Below are positions 1 to 10,197 of a stretch of DNA of 64,000 bases, one piece after another. Where the stretch lies: positions 3,455,158-3,519,157 of the forward strand of contig BDGG01000003.1 of NCBI GenBank assembly GCA_001949185.1. Reading direction: 5' to 3'. A program made the position numbers and the translations under genes. The notes below the pieces were generated by a model. That model saw only the letters and a list, made by a program, of their open reading frames with translations, was not told where the DNA came from and did no database searches. Numbering within the stretch: position 1 is the stretch's first letter; the number at the start of each line of letters is the position of its first letter. This stretch comes from Ramazzottius varieornatus (Eukaryota > Tardigrada > Eutardigrada > Parachela > Ramazzottiidae).

Positions 1-371
1 CACTGCAACATCCCATAGATTTGCGCTAATGGATACCCCGGCTGCAAGTCAGTCCATGTCGCTGGTATGACTATGAAGGCAGTCGACAAAGGTGCAAGAA
101 TGGTGATTAACAGCCAAACCGATCCGCTTACCGCCTCTGTCATCGACGAGAACATTATGTGGACCGCATCGACTGGAAGCTCCGCTAATGAGCCAGCCCC
201 GTGACCTGTGCACACGTTCTTAACAGAGGATCCAGTGCAGTGGATGCCATCTGCTGTGGCCGGTGTGTCCGCGTCGTCGCGTGAGCTCCAGTCCAACTCT
301 TGCACCAGATTTAGGACGGGATTCCCTTCCGCACAGCCACTTTGCACTAGCTTATCCAAAAACGTCTCCAT
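1..371 (-). CDS. 5' end of an unidentified gene, possibly PEX5-like
   Basis: Two exons read leftward and run off the window: 371-132 and 41-1, joined across a 90-nt intron with a strong GTAAGC donor and a TTGCAG acceptor, both in phase 0. The first exon gives 80 residues beginning METFLDKLVQSGC. The short stretch C-A-E-G-N-P followed by V-L-N-L resembles the conserved N-terminal cysteine segment of the peroxisomal import receptor PEX5 (C-G-G-A-N-P-L), which would make the product a cytosolic receptor for peroxisomal matrix proteins. No tetratricopeptide region is visible because the rest lies outside the window, and the similarity covers only about 12 residues. The start is the first ATG of the open frame. 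Coding status is fairly likely from the splice sites; the PEX5 identity is a weak inference. Confidence 0.4.
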   Translation of the reverse strand, partial: METFLDKLVQSGCAEGNPVLNLVQELDWSSRDDADTPATADGIHCTGSSVKNVCTGHGAGSLAELPVDAVHIMFSSMTEAVSGSVWLLITILAPLSTAFIVIPATWTDLQPGYPLAQIYGMLQ

Positions 372-1032
372 CACTATACAGCTTCCCGTCGAGCCCAGAC
401 GTCAAACCTCTCGTCGAACAAAGCAGGAGAAGATCAAGCACGCCTGGATCAGGACATTCGATTCTTCCGAAAACAGAGAAGCATAAAGCAAACGTCACTT
501 ATGTCAGTACTCGTAATGCCATGACATGTCATACAGGACATGTCGTTATACTTATATCACGTCATATAACCCGAGCATTTCCCACCGCCCGGCTCGTTTT
601 AGAGCCGGAAGTCGTGCGGACTTCCAACTTTTCGAGTGTCTGTCGTGTCCGATTGCGGTTTTGAACATACCACAGTAAACTTAATAATGTCAAACACATG
701 AGATCTTGAAGCAATGTAGACTACACACTGACCGCGCTGACACTTCACAATTTTTCGCTCGCGTTCCTATCGAAAACAATAAATTATCGCTGGTGGGAAA
801 CTTTCGAGTCTACGAGGTAGCCGAGACTTATTTCATCTTTACTTCAGCATATGCTTTTAGGTATCTTATTTCAAACTTTTAAAAAATTTGCAGAACGCCA
901 GGTTCCTTCCTCAAAGCGACGATCGGTTTGCAAAAAATAAGCGCGGATACGTATAAAAGTATTTTAACGTACGAATAAAACTTTCGGAGCATTCAAAGGG
1001 CGTTTCTGTCAACCTCCCCCCAACTCCCTGCT
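372..1032. other. Intergenic region, 5' of first gene and 3' of SURF4
   Basis: No coding exon is supported here. It should hold the promoter of the leftmost gene and the 3' UTR of SURF4. A CCGGAAGT octamer lies at 605-612, about 230 nt upstream of the first gene's ATG. Confidence 0.5.
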
Positions 1033-2039
<1,007 letters not shown>

Positions 2040-2890
2040 CGTTCAGTCTGACTTCCAAATGGACCTACGAACCAACAATCAGTTTTCGTTGGAACCTTTG
2101 ACCAATATCCAAACGATACCAATTCATACCTGCAAGAGGGATCCCGAAGTCAGTCTCGAGTACAGAGGATGACTGTGCCGGACGGGAAAGACGTCTTCGA
2201 AAATCGAGATGGTCAAAGCCTCTCCATGTTACTGCGCAAAATAAAAATTCCGAAGGGATGCTTGAATCTCCACCTTGCGATTATTCGTAGGCATAACCAG
2301 CTGGCACGCTGATACAGAACTAATGGTTTTCAGGAAGCCTATCATCGATGGAGTCCCCTGGTTTCTTCACCGGCTTGCTCGGTAAATCATTCAAGTCGCA
2401 ACCGTTCTAAGGTCTCTCCACTTATCGCAAACTCTGCAACGGTTCGCAATAACGATCAGCTGTTTTCTAAGGGTTAAGGAATTGTATGCTTTAAAGTGGC
2501 AATCAAGTGGAACAAGATTGGTCCGGATCCGCGTAAAGAATCCTCGCGCCGTTTTGGCTGTCATGTGTCATGACATAGTGATCAGCCGATCGATGCACGC
2601 GTTGACTAAATATTTCAAACACCATCCGCGCGGTCTTTTTACACGCACCCGGACCCAAACCTGTCCCGCATCGTTGGCACTTTAAAGTATCCAGTATTCG
2701 TATTATGCCCTTTGTGTCGTCCTCGCAAAGCTGGGGCCTAAAATCGCGAAAGACTTACTCGACGACATCGAGGACAGCTGGGATCTTCCAGGCAAACTGA
2801 GGGTTACACAGGAGGAAACGGTACGCATCTCCAGTCTTGGATGGGAGCTTGACATCGCACCTTGTACAGCCGGAAGTTCCGAGCGAAACC
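2040..2890. other. Divergent promoter region between SURF4 and MLX
   Basis: No convincing exon. Contains the 5' regions of both genes. A longer in-frame MLX start at 2837 is possible. An ETS-like CCGGAAGT lies at 2870-2877. Confidence 0.5.
2870..2877 (+). promoter_or_regulatory. ETS-type octamer CCGGAAGT before MLX
   Basis: Exact CCGGAAGT ending 13 nt upstream of the chosen MLX ATG. It matches the core bound by ETS/GABP factors in animals. Function is inferred only from the match and from enrichment of the octamer in this window. Confidence 0.25.
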
Positions 2891-4047
2891 ATGAGTCGTC
2901 GTGAAGCTAAGAAGTCATTTGCTTCGGAGCTGTCATCTGGACTACTCGGTTCGACAGCAGCAAAGCACAACGCGGCGGAAACCAGCCCCGTCAAGCATGT
3001 GGATTCAACTCGACGGCATTCTGCTTTCGCTGGTGCGCCCGAAAAAGTAACCACAAGCCCACTTGCTAGCAGCACTTCCAACGTACAGTCACTCTCGCGG
3101 CGGAGCAGCTCGAATATGAGTGAACCTGTGTCCGAAGAAGACTCTGACGACGACGGACTACACTCCGACTCTAAATCCGGATTAAGCTTCAGAGAACGTC
3201 GTCGCGAAGCGCATACCCAGGCCGAACAAAAAAGACGAGATGCAATTAAGGTGAGCCTGCAGGTGGATCTTGAAGTGTTGCCGTGTACTTCTCTGTGAAA
3301 ACCACGTATGTATGCTGTTTTGCAGAAAGGGTACCAAGAGCTGGAGGAGGAACTACCGAGTCTGCAGGATACGATCGGCAGCCAGAAACCCAGCAAAGCT
3401 GTAGTCATGCAAAGATGTGAGTCGGGTCTTTCAATATTCGAGGGTCTTTCCCCAGCTCGAACTTAGAAATCATCATCGTTGTAGCTATCGACTATGTCCA
3501 TTACCTGGAGGAACAGAAGAAGAAATCTGTCGAAGAGCTCGACGCTCTCAAGAAAGACTTCATGGGCCTTCAGATCATGAAACAGTGAGCAGCAAACTTT
3601 CGAACCCGGAAGTAAGTCTAGCGTGGTTTCTCTCTTGCAGAACATACGAGAAGATGGCCACTGCGATGCTGCAGCAGCCTGATCAGGGTCTCAATCCCGT
3701 TTCGGACGATGTGAAGTTCAAAGTGGTAAGCGCGGGTAGAGACTACTTATGGTTCATGGCTTCATGCGGACCCGGAAGTTACTGTTAGCGGAGACATGTT
3801 GGTGTGTCACTTGGTCTTCGTCCTTGTTTATCGAACGAGTGAAAGATGGTTTTTATTCTAGTTCCAGTCAATTATGGACAACTTGTTTCAATCCTACGAC
3901 GCCCGCGTCAATGCAGATAGCTTCGCTGAGCTATCTGGTTCCGCTTTCAACTGGCTTGAAGAATCGGGCACTCCTCACAACCTTCGAAATATTACAGCTG
4001 AGGTTCTTCGTGATGTAAAGAATAACACTGGTGCAGGAAAACGCTGA
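2891..4047 (+). CDS. MLX: MLX, Max-like bHLH-zip transcription factor
   Basis: Exons 2891-3250, 3326-3416, 3485-3584, 3641-3725 and 3862-4047; 273 residues. MLX dimerises with MondoA/ChREBP or MAD proteins and binds E-boxes in nutrient-responsive genes. A Ser-rich acidic N-terminal region of about 100 residues is followed by the basic helix with the diagnostic REAHTQAEQKRRDAI and the loop segment IGSQKPSKAVVMQ. Helix 2 reads IDYVHYLEEQKKK and the zipper ends in LKKDFMGLQIMK. The C terminus has the MLX-specific domain (IMDNLFQSYDA, SFAELSG, FNWLEE, LRNITAEVL), which MAX itself lacks. I chose ATG 2891 because it has an AACC context; an in-frame ATG at 2837 would add 18 residues. It is tail-to-tail with the roadblock gene. 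Confidence 0.93.
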
Positions 4048-4710
4048 TGCGTTTCTGAAGCATACGCCACGCATTTTGAAGTTTCACAGATTATTTAGAG
4101 TTTTAATTAAAACTCTGTTCAGTATTCCGATAGGTTAATACAGTCGTATGTCCAGAGATGTTACTTATCGTAGTACTATAATGTTCATGAGAGTTTTTTT
4201 GGCCTGTTCTAGTTGTTTTTGTTTGTATGACTTTTGCTCGAACTGTTCTCGAAAAAGTGTGTTACCAGTATTTTTGCGCGCAGTAGATACTAGCACCACA
4301 ACAACGTTCATGTACGGACTTCCAGACCAGAGACACGATTCACATTTTACAATGCGAGTATCGCAAAAAAGCATTGTAACTACGCATTGCCGACAGCGCA
4401 GTAAAAGCCACGTAGCCGCAAACGACGAACTGCCTTATATGCAAAACACCTTATTTGTAAAAAACGGTAATGACGCCAGTGCGCCCAGTCCCGAAGTCCC
4501 CGATCAGGAAAGCGTTCCATGGGCGAAGGTCCGCGCGCTTCTTAACACTAGTTGTGAGATCATCAAATTGCACTGGGACGTTATCAGATCATTTTGGAAT
4601 CCTGTCGCTGTCTTCGTCACTTTCCTGCACGCTGCGAACCCTTAAAACCTGCGGAAATCCAAACACGTATTAAACTATATTCCCAGTTCATTTTTAATTC
4701 TTCACAGCCA
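4048..4710. other. Tail-to-tail intergenic region, MLX / roadblock gene
   Basis: Contains a 165-codon open frame on the plus strand (4148-4645) with no recognisable domain and no splice support. I treat it as non-coding or 3' UTR. An ATTAAA-like poly(A) motif lies near 4105. Confidence 0.4.
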
Positions 4711-5218
4711 TCAGAAACATGTGCGTACTTCCTGCTGTCCCTCTTTCGCGTTGGGGTTCTGGATCACAATCAACAGATAATCGCGATCTGCAAGAGTAAG
4801 CGCACCGGAATTAGAGCCCAGGACAAACAGGTTAATTCCACAGTGCAAGTGTGCGGCGCTCAGGAAAATCCGTCTACCTGGGGCGACCATGATCTCGTGT
4901 TTCTTAGTCCTTATGCGAAGAAAGGACAAGTCGTTTCCGGGATCTAGGTCTCGCACTCCATGACGTGTCCTGCTGACCAGATCATGAACCACCGATGCGT
5001 ACGAAGCGGCAGTTTCATCGTCCAGTGTTGACCGCAAAATAACTCCTATGGAAATAAAGGGGACATCTGTATTGCGAGAATAGTTCAAATGCTACCATAA
5101 ACTCGTCAAAACGACGCCCTATACCGTCTTGTGTGAGGACCATGACTCCAAGAACTCCTTTATGCGACTTGATGCGGCTCAAAATTTCGTCGATCTCCGA
5201 TTCATCGACATCCAGCAT
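4711..5218 (-). CDS. DYNLRB: Dynein light chain, roadblock type
   Basis: Exons 5218-5116, 5045-4878 and 4787-4711. The product is a roadblock/LC7 subunit that binds dynein intermediate chains in cytoplasmic and ciliary dynein complexes. Clear family blocks are [52 protein letters not shown] and [10 protein letters not shown]. The last exon adds a tail ending EVRTCF, longer than the usual stop soon after QNP. The first donor is ambiguous by three nucleotides (5116 or 5113 as last exon base), which changes one residue. The start ATG at 5218 gives [20 protein letters not shown] just upstream (about 5244) looks like an acceptor, so an upstream 5' exon carrying a different start remains possible. 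It is divergent to ELP4. Confidence 0.88.
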
Positions 5219-5884
5219 ATCGCGCGTAGCTTTAGTCGTGGTCTGCAAAGGAAGGCACGTAAGCGGAACAATCTTATTAGTTATTACTCATTACACTCAT
5301 AGTCAGAGAAAAGGCCTACGAGTACAGGCATGATTGGTTCAACTGAGTCAGGCCAGTAACACTGACTGAGTTCATTTGACAATTCACTTGCCATCATCCA
5401 AAACCTATATGGCAGCTGTCTCCGTGACGAACGGCAACTCAGGATGAAAAGCTCAGGAAGTCAGGAACCAGTCGAGAGGATCCCTCCGTACGATGAAGAC
5501 AATGGCTGGCGAGGTCACACAAGCGCCAGCGGAATTCAGCAGACTTCCATACGTGAAGCTCTTGTCGTACGCTCCATGCATCTGCATCCGCTGGTTTTCA
5601 GGGACGAAACTTGGAGAAGACAGAAAATATCAAGAACTAAAGTAGAGGACAACGAAAGGCACATGTGGAGACTCTGGGGTCGGTAAACCATTCAGAACTA
5701 AAGTTTGGAGTTTCGACTTTGGAGTTATTTGAGACCTGCAATTACATCACCATCACACGCATGATATACTAGATTACCTCCAGTTGGAAAGCGATTTTCG
5801 CAATCTCATTCGCTCTACAGTAATTGGACAACATCACCGGAAGTCCACTCCACACGTCGTTATACGGAGGACTGCTCGCTCAAG
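5219..5884. other. Divergent promoter region, roadblock gene / ELP4
   Basis: An 80-codon frame at 5444-5686 shows no family resemblance. The interval most likely holds 5' UTRs and two promoters. CCGGAAGT occurs at 5837-5844, about 40 nt before the ELP4 ATG. Confidence 0.45.
5837..5844 (+). promoter_or_regulatory. ETS-type octamer before ELP4
   Basis: Exact CCGGAAGT 40 nt upstream of the ELP4 start codon. Regulatory role inferred from position and motif only. Confidence 0.25.
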
Positions 5885-7060
5885 ATGTTCCCTTCCGAGA
5901 CGGCTACAGTAGATGGAAATCCGATTCGGACGGGTGGAGCCACATTTGTAGGGATGCAGTCACCGCTCTCACTTGGACAGCAGATCGTCTCATCGGGATG
6001 CACCGGTCTAAACCAGATTCTGGGAGGAGGAATTCCTGTGGGCTCAGTCCTCGTCTTCCAAGACAAGCCATGGATAGTGTACAGCGACCGATTCTTGCAT
6101 GTCGTGGCTGCCGAGGGATTAGCGGCTGGACATTCGGTCGCTGTCGCCGTTCCTCCAAATAGCAGAGACAGCCAGTCCTTCGTTTCCCTAATACCTTCTG
6201 CTGGGAAATCCCAGGCACGAAACTCTGCGGAGAAAGACAAGACGAACCTGCGCCGTCATGATGATAACCTAGACGCGAACGTCGGCGGTAAAGAATACAT
6301 CGAACGTGATCGCGAAAATATTCAGTCTGATCTTTTTCTTATTATAGGCTCTGACGAAGATTTACGGATCGCATGGAGATACAAAGACATCCCAAAAGTC
6401 AACCCCGTTCTCGGTTCCTCCTCGCACGACAAGACCACGCACAAATACGACCTCGGCGTCAAGCTCGACGTAAGTGAGGTTGCCGACATAGCACAGTTTT
6501 TTTCCCCGGGGGGAACCACGAACCTTCCCGACGCTCTAATTTCCTGGATCCAAGAACAAAGCACGAAATGTGGTACTTCCCGAACACTCCGAGTAGTCCT
6601 TCCTGACATTGATTCTCCCTTATGGGGCTTCCATGGTGTTGCTCAGTTTTGCCAGTTTTTGTTCCGCTTGAAGAATCATGTTCGCTCGACGAGTACAATA
6701 GTCTGCCTGAGCATCTCCCACGACCTTCACGAGCGGTCGGACCTTCGCAGTATACGAAGGTTAAGTGACGCGTACTTGGCCATCGAAGTGCTCGGGGATG
6801 ACGTAAGGAGCCATCTGTATCCGGACTTTCAAGCAATATGTCGTATTGAGAAAGCCTTCACGATTAACTCGCTGCGTCCTCCGCCGATGACGGACCACGA
6901 GTTCGGGTTGAAGATCAAGAAGCGGAGGATAACGATCGAGAGATTACATCTGCCGCCCGAACTTCAAGACAGTGTTCAAAGAGAAACCAGCAATGCGAAG
7001 AAAAGTACGGGCGGTGGCTTGAACTGCCAGACTGTTCGGGAAAACGATTTGGATTTCTAA
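5885..7060 (+). CDS. ELP4: Elongator complex subunit ELP4, intronless
   Basis: One uninterrupted frame of 391 residues. ELP4 is a RecA-like subunit of the Elp456 ring of Elongator, which makes 5-carboxymethyl-type modifications on wobble uridines of tRNA. Family features: SSGCTGLNQILGGGIPVGSVLVF near residues 36-58 (degenerate P-loop region), a segment like LRIAWRYKDIPKVNP near 160, LRVVLPDIDSPLWG near 235, and a C-terminal half with HDLHERSD and the KKRRITIERLHLPPE region. The start ATG has an AAG context and gives a typical N terminus. It is odd that this is the only conserved gene here without introns, while its neighbours have an intron every 100-300 nt; this may mark a retrocopy or intron loss. 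The frame is intact. Confidence 0.9.
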   Translation: MFPSETATVDGNPIRTGGATFVGMQSPLSLGQQIVSSGCTGLNQILGGGIPVGSVLVFQDKPWIVYSDRFLHVVAAEGLAAGHSVAVAVPPNSRDSQSFVSLIPSAGKSQARNSAEKDKTNLRRHDDNLDANVGGKEYIERDRENIQSDLFLIIGSDEDLRIAWRYKDIPKVNPVLGSSSHDKTTHKYDLGVKLDVSEVADIAQFFSPGGTTNLPDALISWIQEQSTKCGTSRTLRVVLPDIDSPLWGFHGVAQFCQFLFRLKNHVRSTSTIVCLSISHDLHERSDLRSIRRLSDAYLAIEVLGDDVRSHLYPDFQAICRIEKAFTINSLRPPPMTDHEFGLKIKKRRITIERLHLPPELQDSVQRETSNAKKSTGGGLNCQTVRENDLDF

Positions 7061-7997
7061 GTTGCAAAACCGTGTAGTAAAAACTTTCCAGAGAAAATTT
7101 GTCTCTAGAGTTTTCGTCTGGTTATTGTGCCTTCATCGAAGTTCAATCTGAAGGTCGAACCGTGCAGCAGTAAAGACCGTTTGTATCTGAAGTCTTTCGC
7201 GGGTTGACACGGTGTTTTGACATAGACAAAATAGACGAAAAGAGGGGCTAATGAAAAAGTCCGCAGATTGCAGAGATCTCAGATACTGTAAGTGACTCGA
7301 TGCAGCCTGTGCACACTCCTGGATCCAAACACCTTTCTCATTTGGAGACCTTTTCTCCAATAATCTGTTGAAATCATGCGTGAATGGCTTTTTATTGAAT
7401 GGACTCCTACAGGATATCGTGTTTGAAACCTCATATCGGAGGTTGTAGAGTGATTGCACAGGCAAGCTAACCAGAACATCCGGTGATCGTGATAAGGTCG
7501 GATGTTCTGACTCACCTGTTGACAACCAGATATCTATACAAAATGCAACGAACGGAGGAAGATTTCGATCCCTTTCTCAGTTTTACGGCACACCGAATAA
7601 TATCGACCACATCCTTCTGGTCGACCCAAAGAGCGGACTATATCGGCTTCCAGCGAACGATGTGAAAAGCACCGTGGGGAACGGCCTTCAGTACCTGTAG
7701 TACAGCTAGTATGTACGTACCCTTTACTCTGTACCACGGGAGTAATTTGATATTTATGCAGTATGCATTACGGGTGCTGCAAGGCTGCACTAAGAACCGA
7801 CGTTCCTCGATGACAGCTCCAGTCCATTTTGATTGATGTTAACTCTGACGTCGATCGAGTTCCTTATTAACATTCACAGCTCTTCACTGTGAACGTCTGA
7901 AGAACCATTACATTGGATTAACACCCCGCACGAGGCAGGAGCTTATCAGCCCGGAAGTTCTTCCTTTTTACGAAGAAAGCTTCTTGCCGAATACGAC
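7061..7997. other. Intergenic region ELP4 / GPCR
   Basis: No supported exon. Minus-strand frames around 7133-7525 and 7534-7737 lack family resemblance and splice logic. The right end holds the GPCR 5' region with CCGGAAGT at 7951-7958. Confidence 0.45.
7951..7958 (+). promoter_or_regulatory. ETS-type octamer before the GPCR gene
   Basis: Exact CCGGAAGT 39 nt upstream of the GPCR ATG. Inferred role only. Confidence 0.25.
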
Positions 7998-9669
7998 ATG
8001 GGTTTGTGGGGGAATATCACCGATGAAGGTTCCACCCCGACGGAGAACAACAATGTGACCAATCCGAGATATGCTGAGATGCCCACAAAAGTGATTCGAA
8101 AAGTGACTGTCATGGGGATCTTCATGTTTTTCGCCGTTGTCGGGAACTCTGCGGTCCTCATCACCTTATTCAAAGCTCGAGCCTGGCGCCGCCCAGTTTC
8201 TTCATTCATCGTTTCCTTGGCCATCAGTAAGTTTCTTCAGCTTTGACTTCAGAACATTTGACGTTATCCTAGGTAAAGTTCCCTATGGCTGAATAGACCG
8301 GAGCATTAATTGGGACGACGACAAATGAGTTGACGATGCTGGTTTTTCAAAGTGGCGCACACTTGCAGCAGATAACACCGAGGACGTGCGCCACCCGGGA
8401 TAAAACTCGTATCGCTTCTTTTGCCGACGTCCCAGTTTTTGTTTGTTGCATTCTTAACGATAGATGGCTGTTTGTTTGTGAAATGTTGATTCTGTTGCTT
8501 ATTCTCCCTTGGGTATTTAGGTGACCTGTCAATCGCTGTCCTTAGTATGACAACGGAAGTTTTTTGGGACTTGCCAGGTGGATGGCTCCTGGGAAATGCC
8601 GGCTGCAAGCTCCTCACGTACATACAATGTATTCTGTTTGCTTCTACAGCTTTTATTCACATGAGCATCAGCATCGATCGCTTCGAGGCGATCTGCAAGC
8701 CAGTAATTTTTTCTCAGCGATACCTGCGAAATCGCAAGATGATTGGAATGTCGTGGTTGATGGCCTTTGTTATTTCCGTTCCACAGCTCTTCGTGTTCTT
8801 GGAGGTAATTAATTGGGTTTTTTTTCCTCAAACGAGCCCAGATTGCGAGGCATAATTTAATTTTCTGTCCTGCCAGATTGAGTTCGGCGATCAGTTTTTG
8901 ATGGATGTTTTTAGGTTGAGAGCGCAGATTCCGATCGAAACAGGGTAGTCCATCTGTGTCGAAGCGATGGATACACTGCTGAATGGCAAAGAAAAATCTA
9001 TGTAACCTGGAACGCTGGGTTATTCTTTCTGTTACCACTCGTCTGCATCACGTTCTGCTACTCGAAGATCGCTTGCGCCGTATGGACATATGACAAGCCC
9101 GTTATCAAAGACTGCCAGTTCAAATATCCTCCCTTGTTCTTGAACTCGACAACGGAGAAAAGCTCCGCCCAGAAACGCTCAAGGTAACGCTTCTCATTTT
9201 GACCATTGCAACAGTTAGGGAAATTCGGGACGTCGTCAAATGGACTGTACCTAATCGTTTCTACAGGTGGCGCACAGTTTCGGCTAATGGAAACGTCCGC
9301 CACCTGAGATGACGATCTTGTTCATTTGCCGACGTCTCATTTGTCATTTATAGCTCACGCCAGAAGAACTTTCCCACCGGTCAACGCCCAACTTTCTCCA
9401 AAGCGAAACTGCAAACGATCCAAGTGACGGTTTGTATTCTGTTCTCATATACTTTCTGCTGGATTCCCTACTTCACCGTGGCTCTTCTAAACGTGTGGAG
9501 CGACTACATTTATAAGAAAGAAATAGAGGCATCCTTTATCGGGACGATGGGTCAGTGTCTCTGCTGGTTCTCAAGCTGCCTGAACCCCATCATCTATAGT
9601 TGCTTCAAATTCTCCGACCGGTGTCACCAGTTGAAATTATCGAGTCGTCGACCTCGAGCTCCTCGTTAG
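7998..9669 (+). CDS. Neuropeptide GPCR, vasopressin/oxytocin-receptor-like
   Basis: Exons 7998-8226, 8521-8804, 8915-9183 and 9354-9669; 365 residues. This is a rhodopsin-class seven-helix receptor. The N terminus carries an N-I-T glycosylation site. TM1 has VVGNSAVL and TM2 has SLAISDLSIAV. TM3 ends MSISIDRFEAICKP, so the usual DRY is DRF. TM4 begins near MIGMSWLMAFVIS. TM6 has FCWIPYFTV and TM7 CLNPIIYSC (NPxxY). The SDLSIAVLS, TTEVFWDL and CK-x-L-x-x-Y-x-Q arrangement around TM2/TM3 fits the group of vasopressin/oxytocin, AKH/GnRH, CCAP and neuropeptide-S receptors; I cannot assign the ligand. Introns 1 and 3 each contain one copy of the 120-bp palindromic repeat. The C-terminal tail after TM7 is short (about 25 residues) and basic. 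Confidence 0.85.
8311..8434. repeat. Palindromic element copy 1 (GPCR intron 1)
   Basis: Starts TGGGACGACGACAAA and ends TTTTGCCGACGTCCCA. The inner core is AAGTGGCGCAC facing GTGCGCCAC. Length 124 bp. Confidence 0.8.
9225..9339. repeat. Palindromic element copy 2 (GPCR intron 3)
   Basis: Ends resemble TCGGGACGTCGTCAAA and TTTGCCGACGTCTCA; the inner arms are AGGTGGCGCAC and GTCCGCCACCT. It makes up most of a 170-nt intron. Confidence 0.78.
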
Positions 9670-10197
9670 TTCTACTCGAAAATATTCCCTCCACTAATCA
9701 CCCACATAACACGTCCAGTTCGTCGAATGCTTTGATGCGCTTGTTTCTTTCCGCTTTATTCTCAGCTAATCAGTGATCATCCTTTTCCCTTGCCCTAAGG
9801 CGAGTAGGAAATTTTTTTCCATATCGAGCTCGTCCATTCTGCGGGTGTAATGATCCATCAATTTTGCAGATTGCTTTTCTAATAGGTCGTTTCCCATTTT
9901 TTCGACGCAATAAGAATAACAAGCCTGCTTATTACACTATGAGGAAAATTTGTAGAATAATGACACAAGACTCTGTCTTATTATTATTATGCATTATTCT
10001 TTCAGTAATCAAGTGCGAACAAAACAATCTAATCCAGGCGCAAGCATGCGATAACATCGTTACTTCCATGAAAGGTACAACAAGTAACAATTAGTCACGG
10101 CTGGGAAAATGCAAACGCAGTGAGATTGGGTATCACAGTCGTAAATCGATCTCTGAAATGAAAATGAAAGACTCATGCAGCCACAGTGATATTTCAA
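9670..10197. other. Tail-to-tail intergenic region, GPCR / cadherin
   Basis: AT-rich; a 76-codon plus-strand frame at 9864-10094 has no recognisable features. Likely the 3' UTRs of both genes. Confidence 0.45.

Noticed and set aside
2837..2890. Upstream in-frame ATG for MLX at 2837
   Set aside because: Possible, but the 2891 ATG has a better context and the extra residues show no family resemblance.
4148..4645. 165-codon plus-strand open frame between MLX and the roadblock gene
   Set aside because: No domain, no splice signals, low-complexity composition, and it lies where two 3' UTRs should be.
8529..9038. 169-codon minus-strand frame overlapping the GPCR
   Set aside because: Antisense shadow of GPCR exons 2 and 3; the plus strand has a full receptor with good splice sites.
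9864..10094. 76-codon frame after the GPCR gene, with a hydrophobic stretch that could be a signal peptide
   Set aside because: It starts in AT-rich 3' sequence, has no neuropeptide cleavage pattern, and no splice partner.
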